64,000 nucleotides of DNA from Nonlabens sp. (GCA_020630715.1 JAHDIQ010000008.1:62001-126000); one strand, 5' to 3'; positions 34,223 through 43,976 are shown, numbered from the stretch's first letter. Made by a program: numbers and translations. Notes: generated by a model from the sequence alone, not told the origin.

Positions 34223-34954
34223 TTACTTTATCGCTTTATAGATGGTAGACGCACCGTGAAATTGTAAATAGTGATTCACATTATTAAACCCTACTTTCTT
34301 TAAAATATTGTTGAAGCGTTCACCATATGGAAATTTAGAAGCGCTTTCTGATAAATAACCATAGGCGATCTTATCCTTAGAGAATAGTTTTCCTAAAGCA
34401 GGAACAATCAATTTTGAGTAGAAAAAGTAACCTTGTTTAAATGGGAATTTTTCTGGAACACTAGTTTCTAATATCACTAGAATGCCACCAGGTTTAAGCA
34501 CTCGACGTATTTCTGACAATCCTTTTTCAAGATCCTCAAAATTACGCACACCATAAGATACCGTTACCGCATCTATACAATCATCATCTAATTGTAAGTT
34601 TTCACTATCACCTAGAATCATTTCTATGCGGCTGTCTAAATCCTCTTTAGTCACCTTAAGCTTTCCTATTTCTAACATTCCGCTAGAAATATCTAGACCT
34701 ATGAGTTTTTTAGCATCAGTTTTTTGAGCCATTTGAATCACAAGATCACCAGTTCCAGTAGCGATATCTAGAATCGTATCTGGATGTGTAGCCGCGATCA
34801 TATCTACCACATTAGCACGCCATTTCTGGTCTAATCCTAGCGATATCATCCTATTAAGGCCGTCGTACTCACCACTTATGGTGTCAAACATACGCGTTAC
34901 CTGTTCCTTTTTTCCGCCGTCTTCTTCGTTGTAGGGTTTTACCTCTTGAGCCAC
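34223..34954 (-). CDS. ubiE: demethylmenaquinone (ubiquinone-type) methyltransferase
   Basis: 243 residues. Transfers methyl from SAM to demethylmenaquinone as the last step of menaquinone synthesis; Bacteroidota use menaquinone, so MenG is the apt role. Motifs: FDTISGEYDGLNRMISLGLD, ILDIATGTGDLVIQMA (SAM motif I), VTVSYGVRNFEDL and KPGGILVILETSVP. Promoter not evident on the divergent 216-bp gap, which carries a perfect palindrome; downstream porT follows at 3 bp. Confidence 0.95.
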   Translation of the reverse strand: MAQEVKPYNEEDGGKKEQVTRMFDTISGEYDGLNRMISLGLDQKWRANVVDMIAATHPDTILDIATGTGDLVIQMAQKTDAKKLIGLDISSGMLEIGKLKVTKEDLDSRIEMILGDSENLQLDDDCIDAVTVSYGVRNFEDLEKGLSEIRRVLKPGGILVILETSVPEKFPFKQGYFFYSKLIVPALGKLFSKDKIAYGYLSESASKFPYGERFNNILKKVGFNNVNHYLQFHGASTIYKAIK

Positions 34955-35051
34955 CTTTGATCTTTTAAGGTTGCAAAGATAAGGTAGAGTAGTGATGTTA
35001 TTGTAATTACGCTTTCGTACTTCGATAAACTCAGTATAAACTTCTTTATTC

Positions 35052-35067
35052 CGCTTTCGCGAAAGCG
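35052..35067. repeat. CGCTTTCGCGAAAGCG palindrome, perfect copy, intergenic
   Basis: Exact copy with symmetry ttccgc...gcgaaa, between ubiE and trkA; a partial copy (acgctttcg) lies 40 bp to the left. Confidence 0.9.
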
Positions 35068-35120
35068 AAATAAAAAAAGCAAAACAACCACACTAAAATG
35101 CTAAAAACAGCTTTATATTA

Positions 35121-35149
35121 TTGAGTTTTATACGTTTCCAGTATCTTTG
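35121..35149 (+). promoter_or_regulatory. Bacteroidota-type promoter of trkAH
   Basis: TTG (35121-35123), 18-nt spacer, TATCTTTG (35142-35149): a full consensus match, with the start codon 22 bp after the -7 box. Confidence 0.75.
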
Positions 35150-35170
35150 ATATACTACAGAAACGATTTT

Positions 35171-36520
35171 ATGAAAATCATTATCGCAGGAGCTGGTGAG
35201 GTAGGATTTCACCTTGCAAAACTGCTCTCTTATGAATCACAAGATATCACACTTATTGATCCTGTTAAGGAACACCTACATTATGCAGATACTCATCTAG
35301 ATATACGTGCTGTGCGTGGCGATGCTACGTCCATACAAATTCTACGAGATTCTAGAATTAATGAGGCAGATTTAGTGATATCTGTTACCAGTAGCGAGAC
35401 GACTAATATTACGGTATGTGTGCTTGCAAAACAATTAGGCGCAAAACGTACTATTGCCCGCATTACAAATACAGAATTTATAGATTACCAGCATGAGATA
35501 GGTTTTGAAAAATTTGGTATCGATGAATTGATATCGCCAGAATCACTAGCTAGTAAGGAAATAGAATTACTATTAAGTCAAAGCGCCTTTAACGACAGTT
35601 ATGAATTTGAAGAAGGTGCACTTACTATGGTAGGTGTAAGTTTACAACGTACCGCACAGTTTGTAGGTAAAACGGTGCAAGAAGCTGGTGAGATTTTTCC
35701 AGAAGTACATTTTATGCCCATTGCAATACAGCGTTTTGGAACACAGTATACATTAATTCCTCGTGGCGATACTCAATTTAAAGAAGGTGATCAGGTGTAT
35801 TTTATTACCACAACAGATGGTGTGGATGAACTCTATAAACTTACGGGTAAGACTAAACATAACATGCGTAATGTCATGATCCTAGGTGGTAGTAACATAG
35901 GAAAACAAACGGCAAAGCATCTGTCTCAGGCTGGTGTGAACGTAAAGCTGATAGAGCAAGATGCAGAAAAAGCATTTGACCTAGCAGATCAACTTTCTGG
36001 CGTTTTAGTGATCAACGGTGACGGGCGTAATGTAGAATTACTGGATGAAGAAAGTATCCATGAAATGGATGCATTCATTTCTGTTACGGGAAATAGTGAG
36101 ACTAATATATTAAGTTGCCTGATGGCGCGATCTAAAAGTGTGAATAAGACCATAGCACTAGTAGAAAATATGGATTACTTCCAGTTGTCGCATAGCATAG
36201 GTATTGATACTTTAATCAATAAAAAATTACTTGCAGCAAATAATATCTTTAGATATGTGCGCAAGGGTGAAGTTGTCGCTATGACTAAGCTTAACAACAT
36301 GAATGCAGAATTACTAGAGTTTATCGTAAAGCCTAGTAGCGTGATGTGTAACAAGTACGTAAAAGATATTGATATACCACGCAGTGCTATTATAGGTGGT
36401 GTGATTCGTAACGGAATAGGTAATATTGTTCTGGGTAGTTTTAAAATACAAGCTGGTGATCGTGTAGTGATTTGTTGCTTACCTAGATCTATTAATAAAG
36501 TAGAAAAGTTGTTTGTGTAG
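35171..36520 (+). CDS. trkA: Trk system potassium uptake regulatory subunit TrkA
   Basis: 449 residues from ATG 35171 (the open frame starts 24 bp earlier inside the promoter). Two copies of the NAD-binding RCK-N/RCK-C unit, standard for full-length TrkA: MKIIIAGAGEVGFHLAKLL and later NVMILGGSNIGKQTAKHL for the two Rossmann folds, each followed by an RCK-C domain. It gates the TrkH channel in response to nucleotides. The stop is directly followed by the trkH ATG. Strong promoter upstream. Confidence 0.95.
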   Translation: MKIIIAGAGEVGFHLAKLLSYESQDITLIDPVKEHLHYADTHLDIRAVRGDATSIQILRDSRINEADLVISVTSSETTNITVCVLAKQLGAKRTIARITNTEFIDYQHEIGFEKFGIDELISPESLASKEIELLLSQSAFNDSYEFEEGALTMVGVSLQRTAQFVGKTVQEAGEIFPEVHFMPIAIQRFGTQYTLIPRGDTQFKEGDQVYFITTTDGVDELYKLTGKTKHNMRNVMILGGSNIGKQTAKHLSQAGVNVKLIEQDAEKAFDLADQLSGVLVINGDGRNVELLDEESIHEMDAFISVTGNSETNILSCLMARSKSVNKTIALVENMDYFQLSHSIGIDTLINKKLLAANNIFRYVRKGEVVAMTKLNNMNAELLEFIVKPSSVMCNKYVKDIDIPRSAIIGGVIRNGIGNIVLGSFKIQAGDRVVICCLPRSINKVEKLFV

Positions 36521-38017
36521 ATGACTAAGCTTAATTATAAAATCATTCTTCATATCATGGGATTGCTGCTGTTATGCAACGGTGGTTTTATGTTAATATC
36601 TGCAGCAGTAAGCGCGATTTATAAAGAATCAGAAGCTTGGGATATTCTAGCTTCTAGTGGTGTTGCGATGCTATTAGGTGGATTAGTCATGTTCTTAACA
36701 CGCAATCACTTAAAGGAATTACAAAAAAAAGAAGGTTATCTAATTGTTACCTTAGGATGGTTAATCATGGCACTTGCTGGGACCATGCCTTATATGTTTA
36801 CCGGTGCGATTTCTAATTATACTGATGCGTTTTTTGAGACGATGAGTGGTTTTACAACCACTGGTGCTAGTATTATGAATGATATAGAGGTAATGCCTCG
36901 AGGTGTTCTATTCTGGCGTAGTATGACGCACTGGATAGGTGGTATGGGAATTATCGTTCTGGCAGTAGCTATCCTTCCTTTATTAGGAATAGGTGGAATG
37001 CAACTATTTGCTGCAGAAGCACCAGGTCCTAGCGCGGATAAATTACATCCTAGAATCACAGATACGGCAAAACGACTTTGGTTAATCTATGTTAGTTTCA
37101 CAGCAGTTGAAGCGATTCTATTACGTATTGCTGGTATGGGATGGTTTGATGCGGTAAATCATGCCTTATCCACCTTATCTACTGGTGGATTCTCTACAAA
37201 AAACGCTAGCGTTGCCTACTGGAATGACAATCCAGCCATACAATGGATCATCATACTATTTATGTTTATTGCAGGGATGAATTTTGTCCTTAGTTATTTT
37301 GCTTTTAAAGGGAAATTTCAAAAAATCATACGTGATACAGAGTTCAAGTGGTATGCTAGTTTTGTAATAGGATTTTCTGTAATTGCAGGTGTCCTTATTT
37401 ATTTTCAGGCAGATGTGTCATTATCTACTATTAATCATCCTATGGAGTTAGGTGAATTTGAAAGTGCGATGCGCCATGGCTTTTTTCAGGTACTTGCTGT
37501 GATTACAACAACCGGTTTTGTAACCGCAGATTTCACGATGTGGACACCTTTTTTAACCATTATGTTTTTTGGTTTGTTCTTTTTAGGTGGTAGTGCGGGA
37601 TCTACTGCTGGTGGCGTAAAAGTAATGCGACATATCATCCTAATACGTAATGGGATTATGGAATTTAAACGCACCTTACATCCTAGTGCTATTCTACCCG
37701 TACGGTATAATAAAAAAGCACTTACTAGTAATGTGGTCTTTAACGTACTAGGATTCTTTATCCTTTATATGTTATCCTTTATTGTAGGAGCAACTGTTCT
37801 TGCTGCGATGGGATTAGATTTTGAAACGGCGATAGGTGGCGCGTTGAGTTCGCTAGGAAATGTAGGGCCAGCATTTGGTGATTTATCACCAGTAGATAAT
37901 TTTGCAGGATTACCAGATCTAGGGAAATGGTGGTGTAGTTTCCTGATGCTCATCGGGCGATTAGAACTGTTTACGGTATTGATTTTATTTACGCCGTTTT
38001 TCTGGAGGAATAGGTAG
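36521..38017 (+). CDS. trkH: Trk system potassium uptake protein TrkH
   Basis: 498 residues, about ten TM helices. Four selectivity loops of the M1-P-M2 type are visible: MSGFTTTGASI, STLSTGGFSTKNA, VITTTGFVTADF and SSLGNVGPAFGD. K+ import driven by the cation gradient. Abuts trkA without spacing and is followed 4 bp later by a lipoprotein gene, so the three are probably co-transcribed. Confidence 0.95.
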   Translation: MTKLNYKIILHIMGLLLLCNGGFMLISAAVSAIYKESEAWDILASSGVAMLLGGLVMFLTRNHLKELQKKEGYLIVTLGWLIMALAGTMPYMFTGAISNYTDAFFETMSGFTTTGASIMNDIEVMPRGVLFWRSMTHWIGGMGIIVLAVAILPLLGIGGMQLFAAEAPGPSADKLHPRITDTAKRLWLIYVSFTAVEAILLRIAGMGWFDAVNHALSTLSTGGFSTKNASVAYWNDNPAIQWIIILFMFIAGMNFVLSYFAFKGKFQKIIRDTEFKWYASFVIGFSVIAGVLIYFQADVSLSTINHPMELGEFESAMRHGFFQVLAVITTTGFVTADFTMWTPFLTIMFFGLFFLGGSAGSTAGGVKVMRHIILIRNGIMEFKRTLHPSAILPVRYNKKALTSNVVFNVLGFFILYMLSFIVGATVLAAMGLDFETAIGGALSSLGNVGPAFGDLSPVDNFAGLPDLGKWWCSFLMLIGRLELFTVLILFTPFFWRNR

Positions 38018-38021
38018 GATT

Positions 38022-38576
38022 ATGTTTAAAATAAATCTTTTGAATAATTGTAATTTAAATAGAACAATAATTGTACTTGCTCTTGTTTTAGTTGCATCCT
38101 GTTCCTCCATACAAAGGAATATTACTTTGGATCATGACAAGAAAATTAAGAATGCGTACAATTACTTAATGGATAAAAACCTTATCGATAAAAGGATTAT
38201 TGTTTCCGATACTATTGTAAATATTAATATATCTGATTTTACAACTGTGCTTTCTAAGAATAAATCAAAACAAGAAGAATCTAAAATATATGATTCTTTA
38301 CATATCATATCTGGGAAGGTTAATTATAAAAAATATCAATATCCTCTTAAAAGGGAATTAAATAATTTTAATAAAAATAGAAAAGATAATTTTAAAATTC
38401 ACTTTACAAAACCTACTAAAGACTATTTAATGGTTGAAGTTTTTGATATGAATGAATGTTACGGTAGAACCAATTATGAAACCACTTATTATTTAGGATA
38501 TTCAAAAAAATATCTAATCTATTTTAAAGGTAACAAAGTTGAAAAATACTATTTCATTCCTTGGAGATATAATTGA
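38022..38576 (+). CDS. low-GC lipoprotein of unknown function
   Basis: 184 residues with a lipoprotein signal (LVLVASC, Cys27). The mature part is Lys/Asn/Tyr-rich (for example KYQYPLKRELNNFNKNRKDN) and clearly more AT-rich in codon use than trkH, which it follows by 4 bp. That and the lack of a recognised domain suggest a fast-evolving or acquired gene. The 68 bp after it hold the end of the aminotransferase gene's 3' side. Function unknown. Confidence 0.65.
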   Translation: MFKINLLNNCNLNRTIIVLALVLVASCSSIQRNITLDHDKKIKNAYNYLMDKNLIDKRIIVSDTIVNINISDFTTVLSKNKSKQEESKIYDSLHIISGKVNYKKYQYPLKRELNNFNKNRKDNFKIHFTKPTKDYLMVEVFDMNECYGRTNYETTYYLGYSKKYLIYFKGNKVEKYYFIPWRYN

Positions 38577-38644
38577 TAGATTACTATTTTTTATCTTATG
38601 CATTCGTGCAACCTTATAAAGCACGCTGCTTAACAAGTTTTAAC

Positions 38645-39832
38645 CTAACTCAACACCTCTTTAATTCTTTTAACAGCCTCAGTAATCTGCTCAGTACTAG
38701 CAGCATAAGAAATACGGATGCAATTAGGCGCGCCAAAGGCATCACCAGTTACCGTCGCAACCAGTGCTTCTTCTAATAGTAATAATGAAAAATCAGTGGC
38801 GTTTTCTATTTTTTTACCTTTAACGGTTTTGCCAAACCACGCACTTACATCTGGAAATACATAAAAAGCACCTTCTGGAGTATCTGTTACTAAGCCTGGA
38901 ATTTCTGACAATAAATTCAAGATTAAATCCCTACGTTTATGAAACGCATCAATCATGTACTGGATTTTTGATACTGGCGCTTCTAAAGCAGTAATCACCG
39001 CACGCTGTGCGATGCAATTTGTTCCACTAGTGATTTGTCCTTGCATTTTATTACACGCACGAGCAATCCATGATGGTGCGCCTATATAACCTACACGCCA
39101 TCCAGTCATGGCAAATGCTTTACTTACGCCATTTATAGTAACCGTACGATCGTACATACCATCCACTGCGGCCATACTTGCATGGCCACCACGGTAATTA
39201 ATATGCTCATAGATCTCATCACTTACCACAACAATTTGTGGATGATCTTTTAAAACTGCTGCTAGTGCTGTTAATTCTTCATGACTATACACACTACCAC
39301 TAGGATTATTAGGAGATGAGAATAGAATCATCTTAGTTCGTGGTGTGATCGCATCGCGTAATTGTTGTGGTGTAATTTTAAAATTTTGATTGATACCAGC
39401 ACGTACTTCTACAGGAGTACCTTCTGCTAATTGCACGATAGCTGCATAACTTACCCAGTATGGAGCTGGTAAAATACATTCATCACCTTTATTAAGTAAT
39501 ACCATCGCAACATTAGCAATGGATTGTTTTGCACCTGTAGAAACTACAATCTGGTCACGATCATAAGTCAGGTTATTATCACGTTTAAATTTAAGGATGA
39601 TGGCATCTTTTAACTCTGCATAACCATCAACCGGCGTGTAAGAATTGTAATTATCATTCACCGCTTGAATCGCGGCATCTTTCACAAAATCTGGCGTGTT
39701 GAAATCTGGTTCTCCTAGACTTAAACCTATGATATCTTTTCCTTGCGATCTTAATTCGCGTGCTTTTGCAGCCATAGCAAGTGTCGCACTTACAGGCAAT
39801 GCATTTATACGATCTGATAATTGTGATTTCAT
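38645..39832 (-). CDS. aspC: aspartate aminotransferase (class Ib, PLP-dependent)
   Basis: 395 residues. Fold-type I aminotransferase: SYTPVDGYAELKDAI, VVSTGAKQSIANV, SPNNPSGSVYS, VVSDEIYEHINYRGG and the PLP lysine in TINGVSKAFAMTGWRVGYIG; the Arg for the substrate carboxylate is in ACIRIS-like CIRISYAAS near the end. Converts aspartate and 2-oxoglutarate to oxaloacetate and glutamate. The symbol is used for function; the sequence is of the Ib (AspB/AatA) kind rather than E. coli AspC. Divergent from rsmG. Confidence 0.9.
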   Translation of the reverse strand: MKSQLSDRINALPVSATLAMAAKARELRSQGKDIIGLSLGEPDFNTPDFVKDAAIQAVNDNYNSYTPVDGYAELKDAIILKFKRDNNLTYDRDQIVVSTGAKQSIANVAMVLLNKGDECILPAPYWVSYAAIVQLAEGTPVEVRAGINQNFKITPQQLRDAITPRTKMILFSSPNNPSGSVYSHEELTALAAVLKDHPQIVVVSDEIYEHINYRGGHASMAAVDGMYDRTVTINGVSKAFAMTGWRVGYIGAPSWIARACNKMQGQITSGTNCIAQRAVITALEAPVSKIQYMIDAFHKRRDLILNLLSEIPGLVTDTPEGAFYVFPDVSAWFGKTVKGKKIENATDFSLLLLEEALVATVTGDAFGAPNCIRISYAASTEQITEAVKRIKEVLS

Positions 39833-39851
39833 AACGATGCTGATTATAAAA

Positions 39852-39859
39852 CAAAAATA
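39852..39859 (-). promoter_or_regulatory. -7 box of the aminotransferase gene
   Basis: TATTTTTG on the minus strand, 20 bp before the ATG at 39832; no TTG at the expected distance. Confidence 0.4.
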
Positions 39860-39878
39860 TCATTTCAAACGGATCTCT

Positions 39879-39913
39879 TTGCCTAATCGGTAGACTATTA
39901 ATCGTTAATTTTG
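39879..39913 (+). promoter_or_regulatory. promoter of rsmG
   Basis: TTG (39879-39881), 24-nt spacer, TAATTTTG (39906-39913). Transcription would start near 39920, after the TTG codon at 39911, which supports the GTG at 39929 as the true start of rsmG. Confidence 0.55.
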
Positions 39914-39928
39914 CACAAACTATTGACA

Positions 39929-40570
39929 GTGCCTCAACTTATAAAAAAATACTTTCCGCATCTTACAGATCATCAAATGTCGCAATATGCACAACTAGGT
40001 GAACTTTATGAACACTGGAATGCCCAAATAAACGTAATCTCTAGAAAGGATATTGACCAGTTGTATACCAGACATGTCCTACATTCATTAGGGATTGTTA
40101 CGGTAGTGCGCTTTCGCGAAAGCTTACCCAACACACCAGGTGGAACTAGAGTGATGGATGTAGGAACTGGTGGCGGTTTTCCAGGAATACCACTAGCAAT
40201 CATGTTTCCTAAAACGCAATTCCACCTTATTGATGCGATAGGCAAGAAAATTAAGGTGGTAGATGCTGTAGTAGAAGCCTTAGGATTAACTAACGTGACT
40301 ACTCAACATGGACGTGCCGAAAAGGTGAAAGGAAAATTTGATTTTATTGTAAGTCGCGCGGTGACAAATATGCCAGATTTTGTAAAATGGACTCGTAATA
40401 AAATACGTAAGGATAGTTATCACGAAGTGGAAAATGGGATTCTTTATTTAAAAGGTGGTGATTTAAAAGAAGAATTAAAACCATTTCCTTATGCTGATGT
40501 GTATGAATTACCAAATGCTTTTGAAGAAGCATTTTTTGAAACCAAAAAAGTGGTACACTTACCACTATAA
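39929..40570 (+). CDS. rsmG: 16S rRNA (guanine-527 N7) methyltransferase RsmG
   Basis: 213 residues from GTG 39929 (PQLIKKYFPHL), chosen by promoter position and family length. SAM-binding motif VMDVGTGGGFPGIPLAI, then KKIKVVDAVVEALGL and VSRAVTNMPDFVKW. Methylates G527 of 16S rRNA. Between RHVLHSLGIVTV and RVMDVGTGGG the family normally has a short linker; here it is about seven residues longer (RFRESLPNTPGG) and contains a palindrome copy, so the repeat may have brought an insertion. Ends at a strong terminator. Confidence 0.93.
   Translation: MPQLIKKYFPHLTDHQMSQYAQLGELYEHWNAQINVISRKDIDQLYTRHVLHSLGIVTVVRFRESLPNTPGGTRVMDVGTGGGFPGIPLAIMFPKTQFHLIDAIGKKIKVVDAVVEALGLTNVTTQHGRAEKVKGKFDFIVSRAVTNMPDFVKWTRNKIRKDSYHEVENGILYLKGGDLKEELKPFPYADVYELPNAFEEAFFETKKVVHLPL
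40109..40124. repeat. palindrome copy, one change, in rsmG
   Basis: CGCTTTCGCGAAAGCT, read R-F-R-E-S, within the extra linker of RsmG. Confidence 0.8.
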
Positions 40571-40575
40571 TTTAC

Positions 40576-40608
40576 AAAAAAAGAGCCTCAACTTGAGGCT
40601 CTTTTTTT
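40576..40608. terminator. bidirectional terminator
   Basis: 15-bp stem (aaaaaaagagcctca / tgaggctcttttttt) with a 3-nt loop between convergent rsmG and the DUF6029 gene. Confidence 0.9.
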
Positions 40609-40629
40609 ATTTCTAATTATTGAGGAAAT

Positions 40630-42267
40630 CTAGAAGTTTGTTGAAAGGTTAATCGTAAGTCCAGTGTTTTCTGGTACAAAACGACAAACACCTCCTACAC
40701 AAATTAATCCAGCGCGTTGTCTTCCGTAGTTTAAAGCGACTCTAGTTCTACCACGCGTATAACTTCCTCCTACAGAATAGTAATGGATTTCAGTTTCATC
40801 ATAATTGTAAAGATCGTGAGCATATACACTTAATGATGGACTGAAAGAATATTCTAATGTCGCAGCAGCCCAGTTGCCACGATCCGCATCTGCGGTTAAG
40901 TGTTGAACATCCATGCGTATGCTTCTTCTATTAGGAAGTTTGTAAAGTACGTCTGCAATTAGTGATGTCCCGTTTAAGAAATCTCCAGCACCTTCGATAA
41001 TTTTAGTATTATAACCTGTTTGGATCGCAGTAAAAATCGCAGAAAGTTTTTTGCTGAATCTCTTTTTCACAGCAACACTATATTCTCTAAAGTAAAGCTC
41101 ATTATTAGATAGCGATAGTAGTGTTGCGTTATAAGTATTGTTTGGCACATCAAACTGAGCATCTAAACCACTCCAATGTGCTAAATTAAATTCAAATTTA
41201 GTACCATACTTACCACCTAAAAATGATTTCTTCTTTGCTGTATAGTAAATGTCTATTTGACCACCTATTTCACCTGCCTTGCCTTCTATAGGAGAAACAC
41301 CAGCCTGCGGATTATAAACGTAAATGTTTGCAACAGCGTAATCTTGTTGTTTTGTGTATCCAGGTACATAGTTAACTGTTCCTAGCAAGAAAGCATTTCC
41401 TACTAATTCACGATTAGAATAAAAAGTCATATTCTCTACCGCTCTAAATGTACCGTTGATTCCTAGACCTTTTGAAGCAAAACCTGTGTTTACTAGTAAA
41501 GCTCGACCATCTTGATAGTTATTGTTACTCACATTACCATCTAAAACAAAAGCATCAGCCTCTTTGTAGACATATTCAGCTCCGATAAAAAATTTATCAA
41601 AAGTAATATCTGCTCTACCGCTATAAGCACCTATATCAGCTGGAAAGTTTAAATCTGGACTACCGCTATCTTGATATCGGTTTACATAACTCGCACCTAC
41701 ATTTATACCTGTTTCAATATCTAGCGCTTGAGAGATGTCAATTTCAGTATTTAAACCAGTAACTGTGCATTCTGAAATTTCAAAACCTAGACGTTGATTT
41801 CCAGTAAATCCAGTTACATTAAAATAATCGTTAAATTCATAGTGTACTCTAACTCCTCTTAATGAGTTGTCGATACCAATTTGACGATCTTCCCAAGATC
41901 TATAGATTAGACCACTACCAAATTGATCGTAAAAATGTCCACCTGTAATATCTAGGCCTTTGTGCTTAAAGTTGAGAAAGTATGTACCGATTTCATTACC
42001 TTCAAAACCTTCAAAATATCCAAGTAATGGCGATGGTGCAAACGATTCATATTGAATTCCAGCACTAAATTTGTCGTAAGAGTATTTAAGGTTAAAATAA
42101 TTGTTAGCTCTAAATTGATCTCTAGGCGCAAGTGCTCCTAAACCTTGATCGTCCTGATACCATTGAGAATTAGACTCAAATCCACCTGCAAAAGTTCCAG
42201 TTTGTGCTTGTGAAAAGCTCAGCTGTGCCGTACCTATAGTTAGCAGGGCAAAAATTAATTTGTTCAT
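40630..42267 (-). CDS. DUF6029 outer-membrane beta-barrel protein
   Basis: 545 residues: signal peptide ending QLSFSQ, then a long run of alternating beta-strands (FRANNYFNLKYSYDKF, GTYFLNFKHKGLDITGGHFYDQFGSG, NSLRGVRVHYEF) and a C-terminal strand ending NLSTNF with a terminal Phe. The pattern is that of DUF6029, a Bacteroidota outer-membrane protein of unknown role. It is 20 bp downstream of the TlpA-like gene in the same direction, and Omp28 lies divergently, a set repeated in other flavobacteria; a shared redox/outer-membrane task is inferred. Confidence 0.8.
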   Translation of the reverse strand: MNKLIFALLTIGTAQLSFSQAQTGTFAGGFESNSQWYQDDQGLGALAPRDQFRANNYFNLKYSYDKFSAGIQYESFAPSPLLGYFEGFEGNEIGTYFLNFKHKGLDITGGHFYDQFGSGLIYRSWEDRQIGIDNSLRGVRVHYEFNDYFNVTGFTGNQRLGFEISECTVTGLNTEIDISQALDIETGINVGASYVNRYQDSGSPDLNFPADIGAYSGRADITFDKFFIGAEYVYKEADAFVLDGNVSNNNYQDGRALLVNTGFASKGLGINGTFRAVENMTFYSNRELVGNAFLLGTVNYVPGYTKQQDYAVANIYVYNPQAGVSPIEGKAGEIGGQIDIYYTAKKKSFLGGKYGTKFEFNLAHWSGLDAQFDVPNNTYNATLLSLSNNELYFREYSVAVKKRFSKKLSAIFTAIQTGYNTKIIEGAGDFLNGTSLIADVLYKLPNRRSIRMDVQHLTADADRGNWAAATLEYSFSPSLSVYAHDLYNYDETEIHYYSVGGSYTRGRTRVALNYGRQRAGLICVGGVCRFVPENTGLTINLSTNF

Positions 42268-42287
42268 ATTTGGTTGGGTTATGATTG

Positions 42288-42770
42288 TTATTCTCCAGCT
42301 AGTTCTTTGAATTTTTCAAACAATTGATCTTCGGCACCAGGAGTAAAACTTGAATGTCTAAATAAAATCTCGCCATCCTTTACAATCATGGTTAGTGGTA
42401 CAGCAGGATTTCCTAAATGTCTTCTAACGTCATTATTAGGGTCTAGTAGTACTGTGTATTCCCATCCTTTGCCCATCACAGCAGGTTTCACGCGTCGAGT
42501 CGATCTAGCGTCATCCACTGATATAGCTATTAATTCAAAATCCATTTCTTCTTGAAGCTCTTCGTAATCTTCGGCGATAGTGTCTAATTCACGAATACAG
42601 GGAACACACCATGTCGCCCATAAAGAGACAACAACTGTTTTTCCTTCACTTATAGAAGCTAGGGAAATCTCATTTCCTTTAAGATCCTTTAAGGTTAGAT
42701 CCGGCAATGAGGTTTGAGATTGTGCGAATGCGAAGCTTAAAAAAGCTATAAATATTATTAATTTTTTCAT
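42288..42770 (-). CDS. TlpA-like thioredoxin-fold disulfide protein
   Basis: 160 residues with a signal peptide (MKKLIIFIAFLSFAFAQSQ). Redoxin fold: LTLKDLKGNEISLASI, the active-site CVPC in WATWCVPCIREL, and the cis-Pro segment NPAVPLTMIV. The periplasmic TlpA/ResA type reduces or sorts disulfides of exported proteins. First gene of a two-gene unit with DUF6029. Confidence 0.9.
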   Translation of the reverse strand: MKKLIIFIAFLSFAFAQSQTSLPDLTLKDLKGNEISLASISEGKTVVVSLWATWCVPCIRELDTIAEDYEELQEEMDFELIAISVDDARSTRRVKPAVMGKGWEYTVLLDPNNDVRRHLGNPAVPLTMIVKDGEILFRHSSFTPGAEDQLFEKFKELAGE

Positions 42771-42938
42771 AATGGGATGTTTGAATTAATTATGCAATTA
42801 TAAATAGAAATAAAGTAATTATCGTGCCAAATTTGTTTACTTACTTAGAATTCAAAGGATTTCTATTAAAACTATGAAGATATTGATATTATCTATTATA
42901 TTTGAAATATATAAATTCATGTTAAAAAAATATTTTCA

Positions 42939-43976
42939 ATGAAAACAGCAAACTTTTTCAAAATGATCGTGTTATTCCTAGCGATAGGAATTACATCTTG
43001 TACTTCAGAATCTACAGATGATGGTGGTAATGGAGGTGGTTCAGGTAGTGGATCCCTAACTATTGAAGTAGATAAGTCTAGAGTGTATGACAACACACTT
43101 GTAAATTTTATAGTAACTGACGCATCAGGTGCTAATGTTACTTCTCAAGCAACTATTTCTATTGACGGTACTCCTATTACTGGAAGTTCTGCTTTAATGT
43201 CTGGTGTAGGTGTTAAAGATGCTTCTGCAGCTCTAGCTACAGATGTTTCAAACACAATTCAAATCGAGGTTATAACTCCATCTTTTACAACCAAAGCACT
43301 GATTGAAGATTACACTGGTGCATGGTGTGGATGGTGTCCACGTATTTCACAAGGAATTATAGACGTGCACAACTCTGCTAATGGTGAGAATGTAATAGCT
43401 GTCGCAGTACATAATGGTGATTCAATGGCATTTCCATTAGAGTCACAAATGAGAAGTCAATTTGGAGTAACAGGTTTTCCTACTGGGATATTAAATAGAG
43501 CAGCAACTTGGAGTTCGGTAAGCGGTAATGCAATGAATATTAATCAACCATTACAACTTCTTAATACGAGTCAAGAAGTAGGTCTTGCGATCAATTCTTC
43601 TACTAGTGGTGGAACTATAACTGCAGATGTGAAGGTAGGTTTTGATCTAGATCAATCAGGTCTTGAGTTAGTTGTTTTTCTATTGGAAAATGGAGTTATA
43701 GCACCTCAAACTAATTATACTTCTAATTTTGGAGGTGGTAGTACTATTTCAAATTTTGAGCACAATGATATTCTTAGAGCTTCGTTTACCGATGTTTTTG
43801 GAGATGCTATCCCTGCTGCTGATCAAGTAGGTGGAGGAGAATATTCAGTATCCTTTTCTACAACTTCTAGTTTAACAGCTAGTAATGGAGATATCGTTGC
43901 TTTTGTAGTTGACGCTTCTGGTGAAGTAGTTAATGTACAAAAGGCTGCCGTAGGTGAAAACAAAGATTTTGACTAG
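42939..43976 (+). CDS. Omp28-related outer-membrane lipoprotein, thioredoxin-like
   Basis: 345 residues with a lipoprotein signal (LAIGITSC, Cys21) and a Gly/Ser linker (GGNGGGSGSGS). The central Omp28 domain starts KALIEDYTGAWCGWCPRI, a C-x-x-C thioredoxin-type site, and goes on with VAVHNGDSMAFP and GVTGFPTGILNR (cis-Pro). P. gingivalis Omp28 is the family founder, a surface lipoprotein. Divergent from the TlpA-like gene. A -7 box TATATTTG lies at 42897-42904. Confidence 0.85.
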   Translation: MKTANFFKMIVLFLAIGITSCTSESTDDGGNGGGSGSGSLTIEVDKSRVYDNTLVNFIVTDASGANVTSQATISIDGTPITGSSALMSGVGVKDASAALATDVSNTIQIEVITPSFTTKALIEDYTGAWCGWCPRISQGIIDVHNSANGENVIAVAVHNGDSMAFPLESQMRSQFGVTGFPTGILNRAATWSSVSGNAMNINQPLQLLNTSQEVGLAINSSTSGGTITADVKVGFDLDQSGLELVVFLLENGVIAPQTNYTSNFGGGSTISNFEHNDILRASFTDVFGDAIPAADQVGGGEYSVSFSTTSSLTASNGDIVAFVVDASGEVVNVQKAAVGENKDFD

